Shown here one piece after another: positions 10,221 to 19,620 of a DNA stretch of 64,000 nucleotides. Made by a program: the position numbers and the translations under genes. The stretch's first letter is position 1. Each line of letters begins with the position of its first letter. The notes under the pieces are model-generated. The model made no database searches. It worked only from the letters and a program-made list of their open reading frames with translations, and was not told the origin of the DNA. Origin of the DNA: Macrosoma leucophasiata (taxonomy: Eukaryota > Arthropoda > Insecta > Lepidoptera > Hedylidae); assembly GCA_036365455.1 (NCBI GenBank), contig JAWQUS010000017.1, forward strand, positions 868,001 to 932,000. Reading direction: 5' to 3'.

Positions 10221-10967
10221 CTACTTTACATTATCATGATGAAACACCACACCCCTTCTGTTGATCAATGCCGGCCGCTTTCTTTCAACTTCTTGCTTTA
10301 ATCTCATCAGTTGTTCGCAGTAGAGTTCAGAATCGATAGTCCTGCCTGGTGGTAATAGCTCATAATGAATAATGCCCTTCCAATCCCACCACACACACAA
10401 CTTTACCTTATTGCGAGTTAACCCGGGATTCGCCACAGTCTGTGAAGCCTGACCGGCCTTTGACCAGGACTTTTTTCGCACGTTCTTGTCATACGTGATC
10501 CACTTTACATCACCAGTTATCAGCTTCTTTAAAAATGATTCGGTTTCATTACGTCGTAATAAAGAATCACAAATGAGTACACGGTTCATTAGGTTTCTTT
10601 CTGTGAGCTCGTGAGGTACCCAAATATCGAGCTTTTTTTTGTACTCAGCTTTTTTCAAATGCGCTAAAACTGTTTTGTAATCAATTCTCAGTTCTGCAGC
10701 TACGTTGTAACTACTGATATGTCGATCTTGCTCCACTTTTTCAAAAATGGCATCCATTTTATCCGTAATAGGGCGACCAGAGCGAGGTGCATCTTTGACA
10801 TCAAAATTTCCGGATTGAAAACGCTTAAACCAAATTTGTGCTACTCTCACAGACACTGCATTAAGTCCATAAACATCGCAAATTTTTTTCGCGGCTTTCG
10901 TTGTATTATTACCTTTTTTGTAGTAAAATTTTAAAATGTATCGAATTTCTTCATTAGATTCACTCAT
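10221..10967 (-). pseudogene. Mariner transposase, C-terminally truncated
   Basis: A 248-residue remnant, against about 340-350 for intact mariner transposases. The N-terminal helix-turn-helix region includes VAQIWFKRFQSGNFDVKDAP and SGRPITD, then WVPHELTE. The first catalytic Asp is D153 (TGDVKW, usually CDEKW) and the second is D245 (VVFHHDN), at normal spacing. Immediately afterwards VK-stop replaces the expected ARPH stretch, so the third Asp, 34 residues on in this family, is missing. It resembles the cecropia/Hsmar1-like subfamily. Catalytically dead. Confidence 0.88.
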
Positions 10968-11154
10968 CTTTACAGTAAGAAAAACAAATGAAAATCACAC
11001 ATTTGCGTAATATGAATTTAGAATTATGTTCTTTAAAATTTTAACTTTCAATGATACCAAAACCAGCCAGATACAAATACTACAGCCAAAGAGATTTCAT
11101 TACAAGTTCATACATATCGTACTATAATGCGAAAAGACTTTTTCCCCAACCTAT
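10221..11154 (-). mobile_element. Mariner-family DNA transposon, right half only
   Basis: The outer end at 11154 reads inward on the minus strand as TAGGTTGGGGAAAAAGTC, a classic mariner terminal repeat, with a TA dinucleotide (11155-11156) outside it. It is inserted in the repeat that resumes at 11157 and is present uninterrupted at 7461. The opposite terminal repeat and the repeat's left flank are not found, so the other end was removed by deletion. Confidence 0.85.
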
Positions 11155-11156
11155 TA

Positions 11157-11456
11157 TGCAAATATTTATATGCCATGGACGTTCACATTTTCTTTATTTC
11201 ATTTAATAATATTTGTATTAAATCTAAGGTTTTGACAAAAGAGCTGAGTTTGTTGGGTTGCGGTGTTGAGTTTTTTGAAATTTGATGATTCACGTATCGG
11301 TTAAATATTATTATTAAATTGGTATTTATTAATACCTTTTGGATTATTATTATAAGTCATTGTCTCTAGGTAGCTTATAACCCGACAATGCAAAAGTATC
11401 CTTTTAGACCAATTTAAAATAAAGATTTGAATTTTGAATTTTTGATTTTTTTTTTT
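11157..11456 (+). repeat. LINE 3'-end repeat with GAATTT tail (copy 2)
   Basis: Matches 7461-7846, with shared TGCAAATATTTATATGCCAT and ACCCGACAATGCAAAAG, and ends in TTTGAAT-like runs. It served as the mariner target at its left edge. Confidence 0.6.
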
Positions 11457-11854
11457 TAATTTTCTCATCATATTTTTACTCTCGAACCCTTCTTTGCGAA
11501 TATGCACAGCATCCAAGTCCCGTAGCGGTTAATACATATTACATTTCTAATGAGACATTAGTGTCCCAAACACGATCATTAAAGCTACGTGCGATGACAC
11601 GCGGAAATATTAATTTTCCGCTCACCTCTAAATCGCAGTTTATCCTGTTCTATGCGCACGGTCAAACGCTTTGAAGGACTTAGATTTTATAGATTACGAG
11701 TTACTTGACCATCTGTTGCTATGGTCTGTCTAGTTTTGATAATAAAAGGAAATATTTCCTGTTTGCTTAGGAGTGATGGGATGAGAGTACGCGAATACAA
11801 AAAGAATACATTTTTACCTACGACGGAAACGAGAGAGTGTATGATTTTTTTTTA
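11457..11854. other. No gene seen
   Basis: Unassigned sequence; a 71-residue frame at 11721-11936 runs into SINE sequence and is not credible. Confidence 0.3.
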
Positions 11855-11950
11855 TGGTAGTAGATTAGCATTACCGCATTACCTACGATATAGATTACTT
11901 ACTACCTGCCATCAAATGGTAGTGGTAAAATGGTAAAATATGGCCTTGAA

Positions 11951-12276
11951 GCGTGCATAGCTCCGCGGCTGGTGTAGATCTACTTGGTTAAGCATTACGG
12001 GCGCGGTCGGGTATGTGATGGGTGACCGCTATCGTGCATCGGAGGGCACGGCCGTCGTTCCCGGTTGCTGTCGATACATAGTAGTCGTTAAACCTTATCG
12101 GAGGCCTAAGGGTGGTTTGAAAACATCCGGCAGCGGGTTGGCCACTAACCCGTATCTCCACCGATCCGCATTGGAGCAGGGTGGTGGAGTAGCTCCAGGC
12201 CTCCCCCCAAAAAAGGGGAGAGACTCGTGCCCAGCAGTGGGACGCATAATGGGTTGCTTTTATTAATATAATTATT
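11951..12276 (+). mobile_element. SINE-F: 5S rRNA-derived SINE with 13-bp TSD
   Basis: Flanked by the direct repeat ATATGGCCTTGAA at 11938-11950 and 12277-12289. Positions about 11990-12032 (GGTTAAGCATTACGGGCGCG to GATGGGTGACCGC) match the 3' half of 5S rRNA, including the internal control region used by RNA polymerase III. The body continues with TTGAAAACATCCGGCAGCGG and ends in an AT-rich tail after GGGTTGC. Compared with the copy at 53197-53643 it lacks the stretch between two GGTTAAGC repeats. Confidence 0.78.
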
Positions 12277-12392
12277 ATATGGCCTTGAAATAACCATCAC
12301 AGAGACATAACGACTAAGGTCTCAGAGGTGGCAGCGCATCTTTATTTTGACGTCTGCTTTTTGTGTAGATGTCTATAAATAGGCTTCAATGA

Positions 12393-12688
12393 TTTTTTTT
12401 TTTTTTTTTTTATGTAATTGAAGTGGCAAACAAGCATGCAGTTCACATTGATGTTGAGTGATGACTGCAGCCTATAGACACCCACACAAAGACCAAGGTC
12501 AAAATGCAAATGCGTTACCACTCCTAAGGCCTAAGGTGTTATGCCTCTGTGCCGGAAATTACAGGGCCGTACATTACCACCTGACCGGAACACGATAGTG
12601 CTGAACACTACCATTTAGCGGCAAGTAAATCAGGTAATGCGGTGGTGCCTACGCCCGCGAGCTCCGTCACTGGAGCTCTACCAATTAC
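12393..12688 (-). mobile_element. Young SINE-A copy with 9-bp TSD
   Basis: Near full-length Metulj-like SINE read on the minus strand, from GGTAGAGCTCCAGTGACGGA to a poly-A of about 19. The TSD CTTCAATGA lies at 12384-12392 and 12689-12697. The family has no ORF and relies on a LINE for mobility. Confidence 0.85.
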
Positions 12689-12766
12689 CTTCAATGATCA
12701 CTTAACATCCATGTGGTCTGCATACTTACTTGTCACATTCGTAGATAATATTAAAAAAAAACTCAA

Positions 12767-13050
12767 AATGCGATTTCGCAACCCTATTCAATACAATCAA
12801 TAACTACAAGACACTTATCATTTACTTTATTTACATAAAAAGATTAACAAATAATTGACAATCGCTTTCATTTTCCTGTAATAAATCAAGATCTAAATAT
12901 TACAGCGTATTATTGCCACATACAGTTAAGTACATGACATTTATTGCAAAACTAAGGAATACTGAGTGGCTATACAACATATTTTCAATAGTTTCTCATT
13001 ATAGAGGTCTTCCTTATTATTGCCGGATATACTCATTATATTCACTATTA
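12767..13050. other. No gene seen
   Basis: AT-rich, no ORF or repeat recognised. Confidence 0.35.
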
Positions 13051-13360
13051 ACGTAACTTCACGCCTGTAATCCCCGAAGGGGTAGGCAGAGGTAAATGCA
13101 TGCATTCAATCATACATGCAAACACCCACGACTCGCCGGTTACGTTTTGGCCCATGAAACAGGTGGCGAACCTGTTGCCATCTCCGGGCACATTACCAAA
13201 CTCCGGGGTACTGGGAAACTTCCAGAAAATGGAAAAATCCCAATAGAAGCAGAGATAAAGGATTTTAAACCGTTATCTCTGATAGTCCCCGACCCGGGAA
13301 TCGAACCCAGGACCTCCAGCGTAATAGTAGTGGCCTGCTACCACTACGCTACTGAGGCAG
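13051..13360 (-). mobile_element. SINE-B copy (tRNA-derived)
   Basis: On the minus strand it starts with a tRNA-like head: CTCAGTAGCGTAGTGGTAGC (box A region), then GGTTCGATTCCCGGGTCG (box B region). The body contains CCGGAGATGGCAACAGG and CCAAAACGTAACC. The 3' end reads CTCTGCCTACCCCTTCGGGG and then GGCGTGAAGTTACG, closely matching the LINE-H terminus. Confidence 0.75.
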
Positions 13361-13407
13361 TTAAATATAGTATTCACTATTATATTTATGATAATTACTT
13401 AAAAATG

Positions 13408-13509
13408 TAAATGAGGCACGGGAGGTGTGTCAGGACCGGGATATCTGGCGCTTTACACTCTCTGCCTACTCCGTTAGGGACCTGGCGTGAAGATACGTAC
13501 ATACATAAC
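13408..13509 (+). pseudogene. LINE-H 3' fragment
   Basis: About 100 bp encoding the LINE-H C-terminus (EARE-like, DIWRFTLSAY) followed by GGCGTGAAGATACGTACATA. It abuts a SINE-B copy 48 bp upstream. Confidence 0.7.
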
Positions 13510-13787
13510 TATTATTGTTTTCTAAGATTTTTCTATGTTTTGTACCTAAAACAGTTGTACATGTCAAGCATGTCGTCTGGCTCCTCGCCTCTTAATTTTT
13601 GACGTGACAACGTCTTAAATTAGGTTGCGGCTCGGACTCACTCATGAAAAAGTGTAACGCCCGGTAACGTAACGATGAGTCACCGAACGAGAGAGAGGCC
13701 TGCCGGACCGGCGAATGCCTTTCTACCGAGAAAAAGACGCTGTCACGTAAAATCTACGCCCGTAAAACCGACTTTACAGGCAAACAG

Positions 13788-14081
13788 TTTTTTTTTTTGT
13801 TTTTATGTAATGGAAGTGGCAAACAAGCATACAGTTCACATTGATGTTAAGTGAAGACTGTAGCCTATAGACACTCACACAAAGACTAAAGTCAAAATGC
13901 GGATGCGTTACCACTTCTGAGGCCTAAGGTGTTATGCCTTGGTGCCAGAAATTACAGGGCCGTACATTACCACCTGACCGGAACACGATAGTGCTGAACA
14001 CTACCATTTAGCGGCAAGTATATTAGGTAATGCGGTAGTGTCTACGCCCGTGAGCTCCGTCACTGGAGCTCTACCACCAGT
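13788..14081 (-). mobile_element. SINE-A copy, full length
   Basis: Poly-A (as T-run) at 13788-13799, head ending CTGGTGGTAGAGCTCCAGTG on the minus strand. Confidence 0.8.
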
Positions 14082-15415
14082 GATAACATAATACATACCT
14101 GCTATTGTTTTCTAAGATTTCGCGTGTTATGTTTTGTACCTAAAATAGTTGTTCATGTCAAGTACAACCTTAAGCATGTCATCTGACTCGACAACTCTTA
14201 ATTTCCTCATAGGAGATGTGTAGAGAATCCAATTAAAGCTTCTATCCAAAAAAATAGGACTATTTAAATGTGAACCAAGAGAATTAATAGAAAAACAGCA
14301 CAAAATTAGATTTTTGGATTAACTCCAGCGCGTTAGATTAAAAATATGGCGACTACCTTGCACCTTGTTGAGTACCTCTACCAAATTTAAACTGTCTCTA
14401 CAGTGTCAAAGAATATGTAATAATACTACGTATAGAATGGACACTTCGACGTTCCACCCGGTTTCCCTGCCTCACCCAATCTCCTCCCCTTGTATAGGCG
14501 ACGTTTGGTATTCTCTACATGCTACGCACACAGGTGCACGTATAAATACACGTCACTGATTGATGTCTATCTAATAGAGACCAAATTAAGCGTTTTTGTG
14601 GAATTTTGGCGGAGTGTTCGCGGTGTGACAGCGTCACGACCTGAGTACAGCTGTTTTAAAAGCCGCCATACGCATTTTACTTCTAAATTGCCAGACTCTT
14701 GGGTGGGCGCTTCGTTTAAGGACATTTAACATCCTCTTAAAATATCTGACGCGTCCTTGACCCACGACGTGGATGACGTTACCTTTTCAAACGGGTTGAA
14801 AATGGATATGAAAAAGTACCTAATCAAGCATTTTCGATACTCAGACGGTATTAAAAGAACGTGAGATAAAGATCGAAGTGGTCAAAGTTCTGACGATTGA
14901 GAAGTGAGGTAAACTCGAAAAAACTTTTTGAAAAATTTGAACAGCTACCCTAAGAGGGCAACCCTATTTAAAAATCTCAGATTTGGTAGAGATACTCTAT
15001 AGAGTGCTAGGAATCCGCCACATCTTAATCTGAGGCGCTCGAGAAAATCCAAAAATTTAAGATTAGGCTGTAAGATCTGATAAAGTAACAAAAGAAAATG
15101 CAAGGCCACGCTGTAGTAAATTCAAACTCCATCTTGGATTCCCTTACTATTTACAGATGCACTATGTGTAACATTTTCATGTTCAACCACTGAACGTTGC
15201 AACTCTGTCAACAATGTTGCCATTGCTAAAAATATTTGCTAACCGCATATTATCTGTACACTAGTGTTTTTGAAAGGACCAGTGTGTCATCGAAAATTGA
15301 AAGTGACGCTGGAGAACAATTGTAAACGGTTAGACGCATTATACGAGTAATAAGTACAGACTTAAAGAGTTTATGCTCAACATACTGTTAACCTCATTAA
15401 CATGAGAAATATAAC
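14082..15415. other. No gene or known repeat seen
   Basis: The longest stretch without an assigned element in the first 20 kb. Short frames at 14365-14729 overlap in different frames and show no domain. A CCCTGCCTCACCCAATCTCC patch stands out from the AT-rich background. It could be unique intronic or intergenic DNA. Confidence 0.35.
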
Positions 15416-15419
15416 AAAC

Positions 15420-15686
15420 TAGTTGACCCGGTAAACTTCGTATTGCCTCAGAATGAAATAATGTGTCAAAGGTTTGATAGATATAGGCTATTTGTATGGG
15501 AAAATGAAATTATGGTTTTTACTATTACCCTGCAATTTTTTGATATTTTCTTACCTTTTAAACCTTCCCTGGACTTTAAAAATTCATTCAAAACCAAAAT
15601 TAACCAAATCGGTCCAGCCGTCCTCGAGTTTAAGCGAGACTAACGAACAGCAATTGATTTTTATATACGAGTATATACGATAGATT
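15420..15686 (-). mobile_element. Helitron-like element, CTAG end at left
   Basis: On the minus strand it begins TCTATCGTATATACTCG and ends in CGGGTCAACTAG. Homologous to 23579-23848, sharing GAATGAAATAATGTGTCAAA or close to it. Confidence 0.55.
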
Positions 15687-15704
15687 CTAGTATGCATTAG
15701 GCGA

Positions 15705-15785
15705 ACATTAGGCGGCAGATAAATTAGGTAATGCAGTGCTGCCTAAGCCTTTGGATCTCTTACACTGGAACAAGGGAGAGTTACA
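15705..15785 (-). repeat. SINE-A fragment
   Basis: GGCGGCAGATAAATTAGGTA followed by ATGCAGTGCTGCCTAAGCC is a decayed SINE-A middle and head. Confidence 0.5.
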
Positions 15786-16149
15786 ACTCAATAAACAGAA
15801 TGTCCTCGAACTCTTTCACTGACTCGAGTTCCATCACGTGCTACATAAACGATATCTCGACCTCTGTCAATAAATTGATACTACAATATACACACAATCT
15901 CTCCTTCAAAGCGATTTTCCTTTAACATCAGGAAGGCTAATTAGTAATCAATAGGAATCGATTTCAGAGGAAAATCCGGGTTGATGCATGTATGGGATGA
16001 CCCAATAAGGGTAGTCCAGTGAGTACCTTGTATAAGTCATGAAATTATCTTCCAGGAAGGAGCATTGTAAATCCCATTTGGTATTTTGTGTTTCATAACT
16101 GTGCTAAACAAACTTACTTTTGGGAGTCGTTTCAGTCAAGCGTTGGGAT

Positions 16150-16415
16150 GTTACTCTCTGTCCAGTGGAGGCAAATTCTTCCGCTAGCGCAGTCAGGTAA
16201 TCGAACAATGGCGTTCAAATCATTCGAATGAGGCGGTTTTAAATGCAATTACGCGGGATAGGCAGCAGCGTCTCACGACTACCGCCGCAGCAACTACCGC
16301 TACTACGATCGGCAATCCGCATGTCAATTGCGGCGGTTATAGCATATCCTCCCTTTATGGAGAGGCTTTGGTCCAGCTCTGGGCATCTTTCGACTCATAT
16401 GATGATGAAAATTAT
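16150..16415 (+). repeat. Repeat with RTE-like ATGATGATG end (copy 1)
   Basis: Shares ATTCTTCCGCTAGCGCAGTC, TACGCGGGATAGGCAGCAGC and GGGCATCTTTCGACTCATAT with 35340-35612. The ending CATATGATGATGA resembles RTE-type 3' tails, so this may be a SINE or a truncated LINE UTR. Confidence 0.55.
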
Positions 16416-16531
16416 TAAAAGCTGATGTTGAAGAAGAATTTTATTCATTTTTGCCAGCACCTAATTGGGAAGTTCTTTCCACAACATACATGGAGCTTCT
16501 TCGATGACGGTTAGTGCGCTGTAGAATACAA

Positions 16532-16795
16532 TCTATATAAATAAATAAAATTGGAGTGTCTGTTTGTAATAAAAAAAAACCGCTTTTCACTAAATGCATA
16601 TGTATGTATACTCGGTACAAATACCAAAAAAAATATTTTACAATTTTCGTCTGTCTGTCAGTCTGTCTGTTTGTCGCCGCTAATCTCAGGAACGGCTTTA
16701 CCAATTTTGACGAGACTTTTACTGGCAGATAGCTTGTGTAATAAGGAGTAACTTTGATACGTGCCCACGAATTCGTCTGGGTAGATACTGAACAA
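16532..16795 (+). mobile_element. Helitron-like element, 3' end lost
   Basis: Starts TCTATATAAATAAATAAAAT then TGGAGTGTCTGTTTGTAAT. The body has GTCTGTCTGTCAGTCTGTCT and CCAATTTTGACGAGACTTTT. The CTAG terminus is replaced by a short GAAA-rich run. Confidence 0.6.
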
Positions 16796-16814
16796 TAAGA
16801 AAGAAAGAAAGAAG

Positions 16815-17018
16815 AAACCCGCCCCGGCTTCGCGCGATTCCTACCTACCCTCTCCTATTCAACTTAGCGTTAGATATAACTTAAAGCCTCTCTCGATAAA
16901 TGGTTTTTCTAACACTGAAATAATTTTTCAAATCGAACAAGTAGTTTCTGAGATTAGCGCGTTCAAGCAAACAAACAAACATTTTTTTCAGCATTATAAT
17001 ATTAGTCTAGTATAGATT
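16815..17018 (-). mobile_element. Helitron-like element (CCGCCCCGGCTTCGC type)
   Basis: Minus-strand start TCTATACTAGACTAATATTA and 3' side GCGAAGCCGGGGCGGG. It contains TTTGTTTGTTTGCTTGAACG and GCGCTAATCTCAGAAAC. It lies tail to tail with the preceding Helitron-like element. Confidence 0.55.
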
Positions 17019-17503
17019 TCTGCAGAGCACTTACCATTGTAAAGAAAGTAAAAAACACAGAGACTCCGGATGTCTCTGTGCAGGCTTAGAGAAAAAATGT
17101 TTTTATGTCTGATTTCAAGATAACACAAAGTCAGTTTGTGTCCCATATTCATTTTGTGATTCATAAGCAACCAGGTTAATTTATAAAGAAGAAACCGGGA
17201 ACAGACAACCGGTTCCGTTTTTAAATTGATTTGACCGATATTCACGTAGACGTTTCATATTACTATAAGATGAGAGATACTGAGATGAGATGAGATTACT
17301 ATAAGAGGGGTAAATTGTCTTCTGGAAACAGGAACCATGCTGCCAATGGGAATCTGACCTGTCTAGTACTTCAGCGGATATAGGTCAATGTTCATATGCC
17401 ATTTACACAAATACCAATGGCGATTTTTGTTAAGGTGTTGGTGTAAATGGCATGCCTCAAGACTGTTCCAATAAAGAAATTTCGATTTTTTTTCTATTCA
17501 TCA
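17019..17503. other. No gene seen
   Basis: Unassigned. An 83-residue minus-strand frame (16994-17245) has no recognisable domain. Confidence 0.3.
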
Positions 17504-17650
17504 AAGGTTCCGTAGCCTACAAGGAACCCTTATACCTAGTTTCGTCCATTATTCCGCATTTTACATTAGAAACTATTCGTACAAGAAAGCTGTAATTTGG
17601 TATAAATATACATATTAGTGGTATAAATATACTCAATAGTAATTCCAACA
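17504..17650 (+). repeat. GGTTCCGTA-type TIR element, left end
   Basis: AAAGGTTCCGTAGCCTACAA then GGAACCCTTATA resembles the left terminus at 4907. The right end is absent. Confidence 0.4.
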
Positions 17651-17859
17651 AGTAAAATAATATTATAGAAAAGATAGGATACATCGTCCTCGTACAAAGT
17701 GGGGAAGTTATTTTTTTATCGCGTAGTTGGAAGACAAGTTGAATGGATAAGTTATCTAAAAAAAATATTGAACATGATTTTTCGATTTGTGAAATAGTCG
17801 ATCAACTTATAAATATACTGTATAAACTGAGAAACGTAATCCTTTTTTTTGCGAGGTGG

Positions 17860-18090
17860 ACATGCCATTGCATTCGACCGACTTGGGGGAGAGGGGGGGG
17901 GAAAGATGTGGTATGTGGGACTTGGACCCTCTAAAACCACCTCGGTGCCGATTTCAGTGCAGAAAGGGGGGGGGGGGTCCGGGTACACTATAAGCTGTTC
18001 CAGTGCCGCCCTCATACTTCGCTTCCATCCAAGGCTCGTCCACGGGGGCTTTTTTAGATACCGTCACCCTAAGGCGATACAAAATGTGTG
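17860..18090. other. GC- and G-run-rich patch
   Basis: Contains G-runs at about 17885-17901 and 17966-17978 in an otherwise AT-rich region, with a CGCCCTCATACTTCGCTTCC stretch. It may be a decayed transposon coding part, but frames on both strands show no known domain. Confidence 0.35.
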
Positions 18091-18103
18091 AAAATCAAAT
18101 TGA

Positions 18104-18208
18104 GAGTGTGGCAGTCCGGTGACTTAGAGGTAAAGTCAATGGACTTCTTATTACAGGGTCATGGGTCGCTTGACTTTGGTCGGGTTCAAGTCCCGACCAA
18201 AGTCAAAC
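18104..18208 (+). repeat. tRNA-like repeat with extended T-arm hairpin
   Basis: GGTGACTTAGAGGTAAAGTC resembles box A and CGGGTTCAAGTCCCG resembles box B. The T-arm is unusually long: GACTTTGGTCGGG (18172-18184) pairs perfectly with 18192-18204 around a 7-nt loop. Related to SINE-D by the following AAAGTCAAACAATTTTTTTT. Confidence 0.5.
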
Positions 18209-18367
18209 AATTTTTTTTTAAAATCTGTGCATAGTTCTTTTAGGTTCTATATAATTTTTAACTATTCCAGCGAACTTAGCCTTGCCAAAAACGGTAATAG
18301 TTTTTTTTTTTATGCTAATTGATATTCTTTCCATTTATTTTGATTTTTCTATAGGTAGTTTTATTGT

Positions 18368-18623
18368 TTACTGGTGGCAGAGCTCCAGTATAATGACTCC
18401 AGGGTGTAGGCACCACCGCATTACCTAATTTAACTGCCGCTAAATGGTAGTATTCAGCACTATCGTGTTCCGGTTAGATGGTAATTTATAGCCCCGTTAT
18501 AATTATCGCAGAGGCATAACAAATAAGGTCTCAGGGGTGGCAACATATCCGCATTTAGACCTCTGGTTTTCATCCCTCCCATGTAAATTGCATGCTTGCT
18601 TGTCACCTACGTCACATAAAAAA
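18368..18623 (+). mobile_element. SINE-A copy, moderately decayed
   Basis: Head ACTGGTGGCAGAGCTCCAGT, tail CACATAAAAAA. The middle (TAATTATCGCAGAGGCATAA) differs from the main subfamily and resembles the older copies at 12290 and 37029. Confidence 0.75.
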
Positions 18624-18648
18624 TTTACGATTTGCGTGATTATAAATT

Positions 18649-18797
18649 AACCCTCTTATTCATAAACGTACATTAGATACGTTTTAGCAATAGAATTATT
18701 TGTCTCTGTCAGTTGCATTCTCAAATGTGCAGGATAGAAAAAGACAAAGTAGACATTAGCAACACTTTAGCTAAAATACGTTTATGAATAAGGAGGT
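18649..18797. mobile_element. MITE with CTTATTCATAAACG termini (copy 1)
   Basis: About 150 bp bounded by CCTCTTATTCATAAACGTAC and CGTTTATGAATAAGGAGG. The inner TTAGCTAAA-type stretches extend the inverted repeat. No ORF. A second copy is at 30162-30308. Confidence 0.7.
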
Positions 18798-18914
18798 ACG
18801 AATTTTGTTTACTATTCTGCGTCTCAACAGAGTAAGCCTATTTTCCTATTTATCCTGCACAACTCCAAATTCAAATCTACAAAAATTTCAAAAAATGAAA
18901 ATGGTTTAAAAAAA

Positions 18915-18980
18915 AAAGAATTATTTAACTTGGAGCAGGACTTCAAACCCGCGACCACTTTAACTACCGAAGTCACTACA
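18915..18980 (-). repeat. Decayed tRNA-like repeat (SINE-D type)
   Basis: CAGGACTTCAAACCCGCGAC and ACTACCGAAGTCAC on the plus strand are the complement of a worn D-type tRNA-like unit; the anticodon arm is deleted. Confidence 0.4.
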
Positions 18981-19028
18981 CCCTACAACTGTTGAATTCC
19001 TCTTTCAAATTGTAATGCAAAAAATTCA

Positions 19029-19137
19029 CAACCTAAGTCTCCGCGTTTATTTATTTATCTAAACATGCAAACAATTAATCTACCAAAATCGCGCACTTGC
19101 TTCATATTAACGAGTTAAGCCCGCGCTCGCAGCGATG
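19029..19137 (+). repeat. Upstream copy of duplicated promoter block
   Basis: Shares ACCAAAATCGCGCACTTGCT and flanking sequence with 19382-19488. Here the TATA element is altered (CATATTAACG), so this copy is probably not a promoter now. Confidence 0.6.
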
Positions 19138-19195
19138 GCAAGTGAATACCGTAGCCTCTAGCTAGAGATTTAAGCAAAATCCAGAGCTCCATATG

Positions 19196-19285
19196 CAGTG
19201 CCACCTGAGGTCTAAGTTGTTGTTTTGCCTTTGTGACATAAATTACGAGGCCATACATTGCCATTTAACTGGAACATATTAGTCT
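19196..19285 (-). repeat. SINE-A fragment between the promoter copies
   Basis: TGAGGTCTAAGTTGTTGTTT and ACATTGCCATTTAACTGGAA are a decayed SINE-A middle. Confidence 0.45.
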
Positions 19286-19381
19286 AGCTCTAGCTAACGC
19301 CTGCAATACCACCAATACAACATTTACATAATGATATTTAGGTCATTGAAAAAAATCCGTTATAATATAAAACAAAAATTT

Positions 19382-19488
19382 GACAACCCTAACTCTCCAT
19401 ATTTATTTACTTATACATACAAACAATTAAGCTACCAAAATCGCGCACTTGCTTTATATAAACGCGTCAAGCCTGCGCCGGCGCAGAG
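19382..19488 (+). promoter_or_regulatory. Candidate host promoter with TATATAAA box
   Basis: TATATAAA at 19455-19462 is followed by a GC-rich stretch (GCGCCGGCGCAGAGGCGAGC), unusual in this AT-rich window. Expected transcription start is about 19485-19495. It is a near-duplicate of 19029-19137, but only this copy keeps the TATA motif. Support comes from the ATG exon with splice donor about 100 bp downstream. Confidence 0.5.
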
Positions 19489-19586
19489 GCGAGCCGCGGC
19501 CGACTCGATCGCTTCCTGACAAACGCGTTGCCCTTCGAGTGTTGTGATTGTGCTTCATATTTGATATTGTATTTATTGCTGACAAA

Positions 19587-19620
19587 ATGGGAGTGGTTAT
19601 TGAACCTGCGCCGAAGCCCG
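19587..19620 (+). CDS. Candidate host-gene first coding exon (12th codon split)
   Basis: ATG in a good insect start context (GACAAAATGG) opens the peptide MGVVIEPAPKP, and the exon ends CCCG|GTAAGG, a strong splice donor at 19621. Codons are GC-richer than the surroundings, and the upstream stretch looks like a 5' UTR fed by the TATATAAA promoter. I do not recognise the protein. No continuing exon can be identified downstream, so the first intron would be long and full of transposons. A chance match is possible because the peptide is only 11 residues. Confidence 0.45.

Larger units (their letters stand above)
11855..12766 (+). mobile_element. Old SINE-A copy opened by two later SINEs
   Basis: SINE-A in three pieces. 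Head: 11855-11950 (ACCGCATTACC, AAATGGTAGT). Middle: 12290-12392 (CAGAGACATAACGACTAAGG, GTGTAGATGTCTATAAATAG). Tail: 12698-12766 (ATCACTTAACATCC, poly-A). SINE-F sits at the first break and a young reverse SINE-A at the second. Removing both leaves about 270 bp, the normal length. Confidence 0.75.

Noticed and set aside
11990..12032. 5S rRNA gene
   Set aside because: Only the 3' half with the control region is present, fused to a SINE body with a TSD.
12015..12266. 83-residue frame as a gene
   Set aside because: It lies entirely in the SINE-F body.
13096..13410. Frames beginning MHAFNHTCKHPRLAGYVLAH here and similar ones at 29403, 37941 and 38267 as a protein family
   Set aside because: They recur because SINE-B has a long open frame in the complement of its non-coding sequence; all end in the tRNA-like head.
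17752..18015. Proline-rich 87-residue minus-strand frame
   Set aside because: The proline runs come from G-runs on the other strand; no domain or conservation sign.
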